Shown piece after piece: positions 43,294 to 52,023 of a stretch of 64,000 nucleotides of DNA. Positions within the stretch are counted from its first letter, which is position 1. The number at the start of each line of letters is the position of its first letter. The translations under genes and the position numbers were made by a program. Source of the DNA: an uncultured Acetatifactor sp. (GTDB taxonomy: Bacteria > Bacillota > Clostridia > Lachnospirales > Lachnospiraceae). The stretch covers positions 40,297-104,296 of the forward strand of contig CAJTSE010000013.1 in the NCBI GenBank assembly GCA_910578815.1. Reading direction: 5' to 3'. Under the pieces are notes generated by a model. It was not told where the DNA came from, searched no databases, and saw only the letters and a list, made by a program, of their open reading frames with translations.

Positions 43294-44064
43294 TTATAAG
43301 ACCTCCGCCAAATACTTTGCAATACCATCCTCGTCATTGGTGCCGATCACGAAATCCGCTTCCCTTTTAACCTCATCTATGGCGTTCCCCATGGCAATCC
43401 CCATTCCGCAGATTTTAAGCATCCCCATGTCAGCGTAATCATCCCCAAAGGCCATCACCTGCTCCGGTCTGATCCCGCAGACAGAACATGCCGCCAAAAC
43501 AGCCCGCTCCTTTGTGGCTTCCCTTTTGGTAAATTTATACCAGTAACCATCAGAAAAACGCACGCAGTCGCACTCCCCAAGCTGTTCCTGCAGCTGTGCA
43601 GCCTTGTGATCCTCAAAAATCTCCACACACATTTTTAAGGAGCTTTCCTGAAAATCCTGAAAATCCGTATAGACACTCTCTCCCCAGCTCTTATCGTTAT
43701 TTTTCGGATCAGTCCTGTAATTCCAGTAATGCGTGCTTACGGTGTCGATGGTAATCTGGCAGTCAGGGCCGCAGACGTTTCTGGCCGTTTGGATCATCCG
43801 GCAGGTTTCTTCCCCTGAAAATTCTGCCCGGTACACATACTCCCCCTTAAATTTCACCAAGGCCCCGCCGCTTACAATCAGCAGGTCAGGCTGCAGCTCA
43901 TCCAGGAACGATAAGGTATTCTGCTCTCCCCTGGATGTGGACACGCCGATCAATATGCCCTTCTCTCTGCATTTCTGTAAGGCCTCCAATGTTTCCTTAT
44001 GAATCGTCTTATCGCTGCAAAGCAGCGTACCGTCCAGATCAAACAGCATCAGTCGATATATCAT
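43294..44064 (-). CDS. Cof-type HAD phosphatase
   Basis: 256 residues. Motif I is LFDLDGTLL (residues 7-15), motif II SVSTSRG, motif III Lys before VMAFGDDYADMGML (motif IV), with the C2 cap domain between, as in Cof/YidA sugar-phosphate phosphatases. These dephosphorylate sugar phosphates or flavin precursors; the substrate is not predictable. It overlaps the DUF3795 gene by 26 bases and is followed immediately by the NimA-like gene. The three genes appear to form a small operon starting at 44353. Confidence 0.9.
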   Translation of the reverse strand: MIYRLMLFDLDGTLLCSDKTIHKETLEALQKCREKGILIGVSTSRGEQNTLSFLDELQPDLLIVSGGALVKFKGEYVYRAEFSGEETCRMIQTARNVCGPDCQITIDTVSTHYWNYRTDPKNNDKSWGESVYTDFQDFQESSLKMCVEIFEDHKAAQLQEQLGECDCVRFSDGYWYKFTKREATKERAVLAACSVCGIRPEQVMAFGDDYADMGMLKICGMGIAMGNAIDEVKREADFVIGTNDEDGIAKYLAEVL

Positions 44065-44353
44065 GATCTTTCTCCCTTGCCAGCATCGTTAAATGTTCCA
44101 CAATATCAGGATTCCAGTGTATAAGCGCCGGCAGCTGCTTACAGGGGAACTCATCACATAAACCGCAAAATGGAGCATTGTGCTTTCTGGCACACTCATG
44201 CACCTTACACCTGCCGGATTCTGCCCATTCCGGAACATAGCCGTCTGCTTCTATGCAGCCCTTGCAGATACCCTCTTTCTTCTTCCGGCAGTCCGTACAG
44301 CATTCGCCGCAGGCTGTAATTGTGTTGAAATCTATCTTTTGCTTTTTACTCAT
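44039..44353 (-). CDS. DUF3795 cysteine-rich protein
   Basis: 104 residues with eleven or so cysteines arranged as CGECCTDC, GICKGCIEADG, CKVHECARK and FCGLCDEFPCKQL, the DUF3795 pattern, which suggests zinc or iron-sulfur binding. The function is unknown for the family. ATG at 44353 follows AAGGGA. It overlaps the HAD phosphatase gene by 26 bases, so the two are likely coupled. A 12-bp hairpin (44412-44450) separates it from the methyltransferase gene upstream. Confidence 0.82.
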   Translation of the reverse strand: MSKKQKIDFNTITACGECCTDCRKKKEGICKGCIEADGYVPEWAESGRCKVHECARKHNAPFCGLCDEFPCKQLPALIHWNPDIVEHLTMLAREKDHDISTDAV

Positions 44354-44411
44354 TACTGTCCCTTTCCATTCTCAATCGGGCTGTGTGCAATTACCTTTTG
44401 ACACTATGATT

Positions 44412-44450
44412 GAAGTGGGACAGAAACCTTTTCAGACCCTGTCCCACTTC
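44412..44450. terminator. Perfect 12-bp hairpin, weak terminator candidate
   Basis: GAAGTGGGACAG pairs with CTGTCCCACTTC around a 15-base loop, about 50 bases past the methyltransferase stop. Neither side has a clear T-run, so it may be a processing or partial-termination site. Confidence 0.45.
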
Positions 44451-44499
44451 CTTTAAAATGCACCTGAAACGCAGACGCCGAATTGGTTTTTAAGTCTGC

Positions 44500-45312
44500 T
44501 TAAGTATTCTTAAAAACCTGTTTTCGATAGCGGTATACCTTTTGCCCCAAAGACCCCTGATAACAGAGCTCTTCAAAGCCCCGCTGCAGAAGCTCCCTGC
44601 TTGGCCTGCACTCCCGGCTCTGATCTCCGGGGCAGTCCAATACCCAGCCTCCGGATTTCACCACCCGGAAAATCTCGGCCAGCTCCGCCTCATAATCATC
44701 CCCCACCACATGGCCGGACATGACGATGTCGAAGGTATTGTCCGGATATGCCAGGCTGTCCGCCATTCCGTCCACGACCCGGATATTACCAATCTGCTCC
44801 CGCCTGATCCGATCCCGCAAATATTCCCGCAGGGTATCCACCGGCTCGCTGGCATAAACCTCTGCCGCCTGACAGGCAGCGGCAAAGGCCAGCCGCCCTG
44901 ATCCGCTTCCCACGTCAAGCACCGTTTTTCCATGAAAATCAGCCAGCTCAAAAAGCCGCTCCCTGTCCCATGCGTAAATGAAATCGCACTTTGCCTGCAT
45001 AGCCTCCGGCGTGGTATAGATCACAAAATCCTCCACCGCAGAAAGCACATACAGCTCTGCGGCGCGGACGTCCTGCGGCCCTTCCGCTTTTTGAGCCTTC
45101 TCTGTCAGAGCTTCCACAACGGACCGGCCTTCGGGACACTTATGCAGGAAATACCAGCAAACTGCCGGATTTCCCTTAAGCGCAATCCCAAGCTGCCCTG
45201 CCAGCGCTTCATCCTGCTTCGCCGCCCTCAATAAAAGTCTGAGCTGAAAACGCTCCATCATTAAAAAGCTGTTGAATGAGTATTCTTCTACCTGAATCCA
45301 GTTTAATGACAT
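44500..45312 (-). CDS. Class I SAM-dependent methyltransferase
   Basis: 270 residues. The C-terminal half has the SAM-binding motif I TVLDVGSGSGRLAFAAA near residue 122, then VYASEPVD and an YPDNTFDIVMSGHVVGDD motif, as in ubiE-like methyltransferases. The N-terminal 110 residues are a helical domain I do not recognise. Substrate unknown. A hairpin TACCTGA/TCAGGTA (45326-45346) lies just upstream of its GGGGG ribosome site and could limit translation. Apparently monocistronic. Confidence 0.83.
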   Translation of the reverse strand: MSLNWIQVEEYSFNSFLMMERFQLRLLLRAAKQDEALAGQLGIALKGNPAVCWYFLHKCPEGRSVVEALTEKAQKAEGPQDVRAAELYVLSAVEDFVIYTTPEAMQAKCDFIYAWDRERLFELADFHGKTVLDVGSGSGRLAFAAACQAAEVYASEPVDTLREYLRDRIRREQIGNIRVVDGMADSLAYPDNTFDIVMSGHVVGDDYEAELAEIFRVVKSGGWVLDCPGDQSRECRPSRELLQRGFEELCYQGSLGQKVYRYRKQVFKNT

Positions 45313-45325
45313 ATTGCCCCCTATG

Positions 45326-45346
45326 TACCTGATTTTTCGTCAGGTA
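45326..45346 (-). other. Hairpin just upstream of the methyltransferase ribosome site
   Basis: TACCTGA and TCAGGTA around a 7-base A-rich loop, ending about a dozen bases before the ATG at 45312. The rest of the 45313-45652 gap holds no gene I can support and no clear promoter. Confidence 0.5.
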
Positions 45347-45652
45347 AAGTCTGCAAGGAGGGCAGTATTTCTATCGCTTACATACCCTCCCATTTACAGT
45401 AACCGCCATATTCCTCATATGATAACACCCCTTTCTCTTTTCTTTTCAGCAACGCTTATCACTGACTGCTTCTTTCCTCGCAGCCTGTAACGCCATTGCC
45501 GCCCGCCGTTCTTCGAAATCAATAAAATCATCCTTACGGCTGGTATTTATTATATCTACACCACCATGCGGAGTCAACGAAAATCTGACAGAAAAGTACA
45601 CCCATTGGTGCAGAGCGCAAAGTGGCAAACACCGCTCCTTTCCCATCCCTTC

Positions 45653-47629
45653 TCAATCATCCAATATCACCGCTCTGGCTCCCGGTGTCACTACTGCGTC
45701 CCCCCGGTCATTGATAATGTGAGTGATGCCTGGATTTCCCGTAATCATCACCGTACAGATATGATGAATGCGGATATTCTCTGCCGCCTCCGGAATTTCC
45801 ATGGCACTGTACAGCTCCACTTCCGCATCCCGATTATACAGATAAATGCCAAGGCCATACGCCTCATGACTTTCCACCGTATCCCCTATCTTTATGGACG
45901 CAAACCCGTTCACCGTCCCGTCGTGACTGCGCCACGCCTCCTGATTTGGCACATCATAAGGGATTTCGCACTGGTAAAAAACGATCTTCCCGTCTTCTCC
46001 CTCCCAGATTGTCTGGTACTCCTGAAAATGCTCCACCATCAGCGCATAAACAGACACGCCGTCTCCCGTTACCCGGATTCCGTTGCGGGCCCTGTTGCGA
46101 GTCCAGCCCACGCCGCTTCCATGGTCCGCCCGCCATACCCAGAAATTATCACCGATCACTCCGTCCTGGTGAATCTCCACACAGCAGTCAACCTCCGTAT
46201 TATAATCCTTAGCGCCGCCCACGCGGAAAAACAAATCCGCCAGCAAGGTGTTCACGGGTGCCTCCGCGCCGCATGTCTGATCCTGACGATCTGTCTCTTC
46301 CTGAACTCCTGCCTCTTCCTGGCCGTCTGCCGTTTCCTGGCCTCCTGCCTCTTCTCCCACTGACAGCAGATGATCCGTTTTTTCCGGTCCTGCATCAAAC
46401 AGGATGCCTGCTGCCGTGGCGCCTCCGCCTCGCACCTCCAAACAGGAATTTCCCTTCATGGAGCGAAGCGTGGCAAGTCCCGAACCCAAAATTACCGTAT
46501 TTTCCCTGTCAATTACAAGCGCCGCCTCCAGCTCGTAAATTCCGGGCGTCAGGAACAAATTTTTTCCCTCCTGCAGCGCCTGATTCATGGTTTCCGCCGT
46601 GTCTGCCTCCGCTTTGGCAATATAAAAGGCTTCTATCGGTAAAAACTCACCCGGATTCCAGTCCGCCCCCACCACCTCCGTTCTGATTTCAGGAACATAA
46701 ACCCCAAAGCCCTTCTCCCGATCATAAGTCAAAAAGGGCTTCTCCCTGATCCGATCCACCACAGGCACATTTGTATAAGCATGCTCCGGCCAGGTCCCCT
46801 CCGGCGCCTTTCCCTCTTCTATTCCGGCAAAAACCATATTCCAGTTTTCACCGATCCAGGTACTCCAATCGCAGTTTCTGGACAGCCATTGCTGCTGCGT
46901 TCCCGAATGAACTGCCAGCTCCACCCGGCTGTCCGCCAAAAATCCACCGCTGGCCCAGCCGTTGCTGTCGTGGAGATAAATTGTCTTTCCGATATGCACA
47001 CGCCGCATAAAGGTCGCCTGGGACACTGCCCAGGTTACATATTCGCGGACGGATAAATTTTCCACTCCCCGCCAAAAATTACAGGTAGCATTGTGATTTC
47101 TGTTGTCTCCCAGCCATCTGGCATCGCAGGTCAGATTGTAAAGCGATACCTCTTCCGGCGAAGCACCCAGACCTGCAATCTGTGTGTAAAATCCAACCCT
47201 TGCCTGAATCTTTTCGTCATAGATACCGGGGAAAAAATAAATGGCATACCGATCATCTCCAAACTGGTTTTTCTCCTGTTTCTTCCAGATCTCTTCCAGA
47301 ATCTCCTGCACCTCTTCCGGGTCGTCCTCCGGTGTAAAAAAGTATACGTTACTGCCGAATGCCTCCAGATGGTAGTTTTGTCGTAAATCTTTCATTTCCG
47401 AATTCTCCCCTGCCGTTTGGGGGCCTGCTTCTCGCTGATCTGCTGCGCCCTGCTCCCTGCTTTCCTGATCTATCCACTGCTCTGAAGATATATCTGCTGC
47501 TTTCTCTCTTTTCGTTGTGCCGCAGGCACATACTGCCGCACAGACAGCAGCCGTAATACAGAACACACGCAGAATGTGCAGAATATGTCTGGCCTGCCCC
47601 TGCAAATACATGCCTCTGCCGCTTTTCAT
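45653..47629 (-). CDS. Beta-helix lipoprotein, candidate glucan-active exoprotein
   Basis: 658 residues. Lipoprotein signal (FCITAAVCAAVCAC, Cys 36), then a two-part right-handed beta-helix: WLGDNRNHNATCNFWRGVEN and SQATFMRRVHIG in the first half, LFLTPGIYELEAALVIDREN and WVWRADHGSGVGWT in the second. It resembles secreted actinobacterial proteins annotated adenylyl cyclase or F5/8-type domain proteins; resemblance to the two-helix GH55 beta-1,3-glucanases is my inference. A Gln/Glu/Asp-rich insert (about residues 440-470) interrupts the fold. The true start is probably ATG 47629 rather than the GTG before it. It is cotranscribed with two LacI genes, four bases after the second stop. Confidence 0.75.
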   Translation of the reverse strand: MKSGRGMYLQGQARHILHILRVFCITAAVCAAVCACGTTKREKAADISSEQWIDQESREQGAADQREAGPQTAGENSEMKDLRQNYHLEAFGSNVYFFTPEDDPEEVQEILEEIWKKQEKNQFGDDRYAIYFFPGIYDEKIQARVGFYTQIAGLGASPEEVSLYNLTCDARWLGDNRNHNATCNFWRGVENLSVREYVTWAVSQATFMRRVHIGKTIYLHDSNGWASGGFLADSRVELAVHSGTQQQWLSRNCDWSTWIGENWNMVFAGIEEGKAPEGTWPEHAYTNVPVVDRIREKPFLTYDREKGFGVYVPEIRTEVVGADWNPGEFLPIEAFYIAKAEADTAETMNQALQEGKNLFLTPGIYELEAALVIDRENTVILGSGLATLRSMKGNSCLEVRGGGATAAGILFDAGPEKTDHLLSVGEEAGGQETADGQEEAGVQEETDRQDQTCGAEAPVNTLLADLFFRVGGAKDYNTEVDCCVEIHQDGVIGDNFWVWRADHGSGVGWTRNRARNGIRVTGDGVSVYALMVEHFQEYQTIWEGEDGKIVFYQCEIPYDVPNQEAWRSHDGTVNGFASIKIGDTVESHEAYGLGIYLYNRDAEVELYSAMEIPEAAENIRIHHICTVMITGNPGITHIINDRGDAVVTPGARAVILDD

Positions 47630-47636
47630 CACTTTC

Positions 47637-48626
47637 CTAATCCGCCCTTCTACAGGATGCCCGTTCTATCAGCTGACCCTTTATCAAATGAAGCTTTCCG
47701 CTGCGATTCCCCTGCATTAACCCGGTCAGCTCCTTCACCGCAGCAATTCCCTGATCCGTAATATGCGTATAAATGGTAGAAAGCGCCGGCACATACCATT
47801 GACTCAATTCAATATCGTCACAGCCTAAGACACTGACATCCTCCGGCACGCTGTAACCGGCCTCCATCAATGCTTTAATACAGCCAAAGGCGCTGTCGTC
47901 ATTGGACGCGAAAATCGCATCCGGCAGCGGCAACTTTTTCTCCAGAAACCGATTCATCTCGCTATACGCCGTCCATCTGTCAAAACGGCCGTTCAGCAAA
48001 TAGTCCTGCTCCAGCGGATACCCCTGCTCCTGCAAAAAATCTTCAAACCCTCTCTGCCTCTCAATACCGTCAAAAATATCCTCGCCCCTGATCAGCATTA
48101 AACGCCGATGGCCCAGAGAAAATAAATACTCCCCTGCTCTCCGCCCTGTCTGATAGGAGTCAAATACCACGCTGGAAATATATTTTGTCTGTATTTCCCT
48201 GTCCAGAAAAACCGTGGGCAGCTCCGAATCCTGCAAAATCTTCTCATGCTTTTTCTGAAAGCCGCTGTGCAGAATGACCGCGCCGTCAACGCGCCTGCTG
48301 AGCAGCATCCTGAGCAGACTGTCTCCGCTGTCAGTGATGAATACCTCCATCTCATATCCGTTCTTGCGGCATTCCTCATACATTGCATCCACAAGTATGC
48401 CGTAATATCCCCTGATGGAAAGAGTAAAAAAGCCCACCGTCCCCGTCTCGGAAGCCTTCAGGTTCCTCCCGTTCCAATCCGGCATATACTGCATCTTTTT
48501 TGCAATTTCTATCACCCTGTCTCTGGTCTCCTGCTTCATCACTCCCTGACCCGACAGGGCATGTGATACCGTAGTGATGGATACTCCGGCTTCTCTCGCA
48601 ACATCCTTGATGGTAATCCTTTTCAT
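47637..48626 (-). CDS. LacI family regulator, copy 1
   Basis: 329 residues. N-terminal helix-turn-helix MKRITIKDVAREAGVSITTV with the hinge HALSGQG, then a periplasmic-binding-type sugar domain (VDGAVILHSG, DAIFASNDDSAFGCIKAL, VSVLGCDDIELSQWY). It is a close paralogue of the neighbouring LacI protein at 48634, probably from a tandem duplication; the recognition helices are nearly identical, so both may bind the same operators. The ATG at 48626 lies eight bases past the stop of the other gene; a frame extends to a TTG at 48668 but overlaps it. The inducer is probably a glucan oligosaccharide. Confidence 0.92.
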   Translation of the reverse strand: MKRITIKDVAREAGVSITTVSHALSGQGVMKQETRDRVIEIAKKMQYMPDWNGRNLKASETGTVGFFTLSIRGYYGILVDAMYEECRKNGYEMEVFITDSGDSLLRMLLSRRVDGAVILHSGFQKKHEKILQDSELPTVFLDREIQTKYISSVVFDSYQTGRRAGEYLFSLGHRRLMLIRGEDIFDGIERQRGFEDFLQEQGYPLEQDYLLNGRFDRWTAYSEMNRFLEKKLPLPDAIFASNDDSAFGCIKALMEAGYSVPEDVSVLGCDDIELSQWYVPALSTIYTHITDQGIAAVKELTGLMQGNRSGKLHLIKGQLIERASCRRAD

Positions 48627-48633
48627 ATTCCGT

Positions 48634-49626
48634 TTATATTTCCTTTCTCCTGCACGAGCTTCTTTCAATCAGCTCGCCCGCTATGGAGTACGTCTCTCCC
48701 TCTTTCTCTTTTCTGACCAAGGCCACCAGCTCATTCACGGACAAGCTGCCCTGATCCCTTATGCGGGTCCTGATCGTAGTCAGAGCAGGCGAATACCACT
48801 GGCTCAGCTCTATATCGTCACACCCTAAGACGCTGACATCTTCCGGCACAAAATACCCTGCTCCCTGCAAAGCCTTAATACATCCAAAAGCACTGTCATC
48901 GTTAGCCGCGAAGACCGCATCCGGCAGAGGCATTCCTCTCTTTAAGAACGCACTGGTCTCATCATAGGCTCTCTGACGGTCGAAATAACATTTCAGAATA
49001 TAATCTGGATCCATAGGACAGCCTATTTCTCTCATGCGATCCTCAAATCCTTTCTGCCTCATCTCACCGTCATAGGTGTAATCAATGCCGCACAACTCCA
49101 GTATTCTTCGATGCCCCAGGGAAAGAAGATAATCTGCCGCCAGCCGACCGCTCTCATAAGATGCAAAAAGCACACTGGAGGCACATTTCTCCCGAATCTC
49201 GCGATCCAGATACACTACCGGAAATTCCATCTCCCGCAGCCACTTTTCATGCTCTTCCTTCAGCCCGCTGTGCAAAATTACCGCCCCGTCCACTCGATTT
49301 CCCATGAGCAGACGAATCAGATCTCCGTCATCCAGAATAAATATTTCCATTCCGTAGCCGTTGGCCTTGCATTCATTATACATTGCATCCATCAAAATAC
49401 CGTAAAATCCCGAGATGGAAGAGGTAAAAAAGCCAAGCATACCCGTCCCGGAAGCTTTCAGATTCTGCCCGTTCCAGTCCGGTATATACTGCATCCTGCG
49501 TGCTAGTTCCACAATCCTGTCCCTGGTTTCCTGTCTCAACGCTCCCTGTCCCGAGAGCGCATGAGATACCGTGGTGATGGATACTCCTGCCGCTTTCGCT
49601 ACATCCTTAATCGTAATTCGCTTCAA
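48634..49626 (-). CDS. LacI family regulator, copy 2
   Basis: 330 residues. N-terminus MKRITIKDVAKAAGVSITTV, hinge HALSGQG, sugar-binding domain with FAANDDSAFGCIKALQGAG and SVLGCDDIELSQWYSPALTT. First gene of the LacI-LacI-beta-helix operon. Its promoter at 49661-49689 has an AAAACGTTTTT operator exactly in the spacer, so it is likely autoregulated, and the same operator core occurs at the glucan operon promoter (40856, 40666), 9 kb away. It therefore probably controls both loci; which of the two LacI proteins does what cannot be told. Confidence 0.93.
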   Translation of the reverse strand: MKRITIKDVAKAAGVSITTVSHALSGQGALRQETRDRIVELARRMQYIPDWNGQNLKASGTGMLGFFTSSISGFYGILMDAMYNECKANGYGMEIFILDDGDLIRLLMGNRVDGAVILHSGLKEEHEKWLREMEFPVVYLDREIREKCASSVLFASYESGRLAADYLLSLGHRRILELCGIDYTYDGEMRQKGFEDRMREIGCPMDPDYILKCYFDRQRAYDETSAFLKRGMPLPDAVFAANDDSAFGCIKALQGAGYFVPEDVSVLGCDDIELSQWYSPALTTIRTRIRDQGSLSVNELVALVRKEKEGETYSIAGELIERSSCRRKEI

Positions 49627-49660
49627 CGCTGATTCATTCCTTTACCTGTGCTTTGCATTC

Positions 49661-49689
49661 ATTATACCAAAACGTTTTTGTTCAGTCAA
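49661..49689 (-). promoter_or_regulatory. Sigma-A promoter of the LacI operon
   Basis: Read leftward: TTGACT (49689-49684), 17-base spacer, perfect TATAAT (49666-49661). The operator at 49669-49679 fills most of the spacer. Confidence 0.88.
49669..49679. promoter_or_regulatory. LacI-type operator in the LacI promoter
   Basis: AAAACGTTTTT in context ACCAAAACGTTTTTG, nearly the same as the site at 40666 (ACCAAAACGTTTTTC). Position between -35 and -10 implies direct repression of the LacI operon. Confidence 0.82.
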
Positions 49690-49722
49690 CCGCCCGATTT
49701 CCGTGCATGAATTCCGAAACAC

Positions 49723-51117
49723 CTATGAAGTAAGTCCCGGCAGCCTTAGATCCACTTCAAAGCCGCCGCATTCACTGTGCTTTATCTGCATTTCTCCGCC
49801 GTGTGCAAATAAAATCTGCCTGACAATCAGCAGCCCCAGGCCATGGCGCTGTTCGGTTGCATTTTCGTCACAGACCATATAATGCGGCTCAGATTTAAGC
49901 TTTTCAATCTGCTCGTCCGTAGCCCCGATACCGTCATCGGCAACCGCAACCGTATAAGCATTATCTTCCACACTGACCCGTACATGGATATGGCACCCCT
50001 GATCGTTATGATTTATGCTGTTTTGAAGCAGATTACTTACTGCCCGCTTAATTAAGTCTTTGTCAATATTTACAGGACAGAAGGTTAAAGCCTTGTCCGT
50101 TTCCCACTCAATCACATACCTTTCATCAATGTTCGTATTGATAAAATCTACCGCCACCTGACGGATCACGGCGATCAGATTCTGTCTTTCGGGATGAATC
50201 GGCTGCATATTGTATTCCAGCTTGGACGCAAGATTCAGGTCCTGAATTAAATTTCTCATGCGTTCACTTTGACGGACAATGATCCCTGCCTTTACGCGGT
50301 CCTCCTCCGGCAGACGCTGATCGTTTTCCAGCTGGCCCGCGTAACCCATTATCATTGACAGCGGTGTACGTATATCATGGGATACCCCGGCAATCCAGTT
50401 TGCTCTTGCAGCTTCTCTTTTTCTGAGCTGTCTGTTTTGCGTCTGCAAAATATCTGAGGTCTTGTTAATACTTACCGCCAACTCCGACAAAAGCCCTTTT
50501 TCTCTGACATGGACCTCTTCGTTTGCTGATAACGCCTGTATTCCGCCGACAATCGGCTTGACGGATTTCAGTAATCCGGAATTAGCGCTCATGTAGATAA
50601 TAAAAATTAATATTGCGTTTATCCCCAGCACGGAAAGGATTGTTTTCGGCAGGTTGGCAATGAAGTGATAATCCCAGCTGGGCCACCTATGTTTCCAAAA
50701 GCTGTCTCTGGGGCAGCCGAGTACCACCAGCCCGTTTTCCGCTTCTCCCGTAAATGTGGGATACCCGTCTATATAGCCACGAGTCAGCCGCGCTATATCC
50801 GACGCAGAGTATGACATCGGGACCGCTTCGGGAAGGTTATCCGTCTGCCATACCACCTGCAGGGTTGTATTATCAATAAAAACTGCCCACGCATTTGATT
50901 CCTGCAGCTCATGCGCCGCAGCTTCGTCTAAAACATACCCGCTTTCCCATTTTGACAGCTGATCTGCAACCTCCTGCGCCGTCTTCCAAGGATAAGCATT
51001 GGGGGCCTGATTCAACGTATACATCCCCAGTAAAACAAAGTTTAAAATAATCAGCAGTATTAAGGACAGAAGCATAATGCCCACAAAACGACGGATTAAT
51101 TTAGGTATACTTTTCAT
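49723..51117 (-). CDS. Sensor histidine kinase
   Basis: 464 residues. Two membrane segments (about 12-32 and 165-185) flank an extracytoplasmic sensor domain; then a HAMP-like linker, the phosphoacceptor H in WIAGVSHDIRTPLSMIMGY near residue 250, and an ATPase domain with N-box LLQNSINHN and G-boxes VADDGIGA and RHGLGLLIV. It pairs with the response regulator gene directly upstream (one base between stop and start; ATG 51117). The system is divergent from an ABC exporter, as in NisRK or BceRS-type antimicrobial-peptide sensing; the inducer is unknown. Confidence 0.9.
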   Translation of the reverse strand: MKSIPKLIRRFVGIMLLSLILLIILNFVLLGMYTLNQAPNAYPWKTAQEVADQLSKWESGYVLDEAAAHELQESNAWAVFIDNTTLQVVWQTDNLPEAVPMSYSASDIARLTRGYIDGYPTFTGEAENGLVVLGCPRDSFWKHRWPSWDYHFIANLPKTILSVLGINAILIFIIYMSANSGLLKSVKPIVGGIQALSANEEVHVREKGLLSELAVSINKTSDILQTQNRQLRKREAARANWIAGVSHDIRTPLSMIMGYAGQLENDQRLPEEDRVKAGIIVRQSERMRNLIQDLNLASKLEYNMQPIHPERQNLIAVIRQVAVDFINTNIDERYVIEWETDKALTFCPVNIDKDLIKRAVSNLLQNSINHNDQGCHIHVRVSVEDNAYTVAVADDGIGATDEQIEKLKSEPHYMVCDENATEQRHGLGLLIVRQILFAHGGEMQIKHSECGGFEVDLRLPGLTS

Positions 51118-51118
51118 A

Positions 51119-51823
51119 TCACCTGCCCTCCACAACAAGCTTATATCCCAAGCCCTTAATGGTGATCAGGGAAACCGGCTGAGACGGATTTTTTTCAATC
51201 TTCTCTCTGATCCGGCGAATATGCGCCATCAGTGAATTTTCATAACCGAAGGGATTATCTCCCCAGGCCGCTTCACACAGAGCGTCAATCGTAACGATCC
51301 GCCCTGCGTTCCGATACAGCGCGGCAAGAATTTCGTATTCTTTCGCCGTAAGCGCAATATGCTCTCCGCTCTTGATAACCTCTGCCCGCTCAAGATCAAT
51401 TTCACTGCCACTGAGCCTTATGAGTGGATTTTCGGTCTTGTAGCTTCTGCGGAGGATGGCGTTTACACGGAATAAAAGCTCCTTTGGCAAAAACGGTTTT
51501 ACCATATAATCATCCGCTCCAAGGCCAAAACCACGAAACTTATCCTCATCCTCCCCGCGGGCCGTTAAAAACAATACCGGATAATCCGCGTCTTTTTTTA
51601 GCTGCTCCATCAGTTCAAATCCGTTCCCGTCAGGAAGCATTACATCAAGAATTGCAAGCTCCGGCCGGTAATTTAAGGCGACGTCAATCGCTTCCCCTGC
51701 CGTTTTTGCCGTTCTTATATTTTCGAATCCGTCTTCCTTCAAAATGGAAACCACCAAGCTTAAAAGCTCCTGCTCATCATCCACAAGTAAAATGCGTTTT
51801 TGCTTCAGATAATGAAAACTCAT
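51119..51823 (-). CDS. OmpR family response regulator
   Basis: 234 residues. Receiver domain about 9-120 with VDDEQELL and the phosphorylation Asp in LAILDVMLPDGNG, Lys in MVKPFLPKEL, and a C-terminal OmpR/PhoB winged helix (ENSLMAHIRRIREKIEKNP, GLGYKLVVE). ATG at 51823 follows AAGGGG by about five bases. Coupled with the kinase downstream. The likely binding site is the TGTAAGG direct repeat at 51928-51945 in the divergent exporter promoter. Confidence 0.93.
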   Translation of the reverse strand: MSFHYLKQKRILLVDDEQELLSLVVSILKEDGFENIRTAKTAGEAIDVALNYRPELAILDVMLPDGNGFELMEQLKKDADYPVLFLTARGEDEDKFRGFGLGADDYMVKPFLPKELLFRVNAILRRSYKTENPLIRLSGSEIDLERAEVIKSGEHIALTAKEYEILAALYRNAGRIVTIDALCEAAWGDNPFGYENSLMAHIRRIREKIEKNPSQPVSLITIKGLGYKLVVEGR

Positions 51824-51885
51824 ACATGCCCCTTCTTCCTATAATATTTGAGGCCATTCGGCCGTTTCCTGCCTCGAATAAGGTT

Positions 51886-51894
51886 ATTATATCA
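51886..51894 (-). promoter_or_regulatory. Extended -10 promoter of the two-component operon
   Basis: Read leftward: TGATATAAT, a TGn-extended perfect TATAAT, with no clear -35. Lies 63 bases before the response regulator ATG. Confidence 0.6.
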
Positions 51895-51927
51895 TAGATT
51901 TTCAATTTTTCCCTGACAGGGATGAAA

Positions 51928-51945
51928 TGTAAGGTAATTGTAAGG
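51928..51945 (+). promoter_or_regulatory. Direct-repeat response regulator site
   Basis: TGTAAGG occurs at 51928-51934 and 51939-51945, an 11-base period typical for OmpR-family dimers. It lies about 30-50 bases upstream of a TACAAT -10 (51977-51982) for the exporter, which has no good -35 and so probably needs an activator. Confidence 0.72.
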
Positions 51946-52023
51946 ACAAGAGAAGGTTAGCACAAGGCTGCGCTGTTACAATGTATCTGCATGGCAGATA
52001 ATTGCCAGAAAGGAGCCAATACA

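Noticed and set aside
45446..45646. 66-codon minus-strand frame
   Set aside because: No family, no ribosome site; the sequence does not look like a protein and lies in an intergenic gap.
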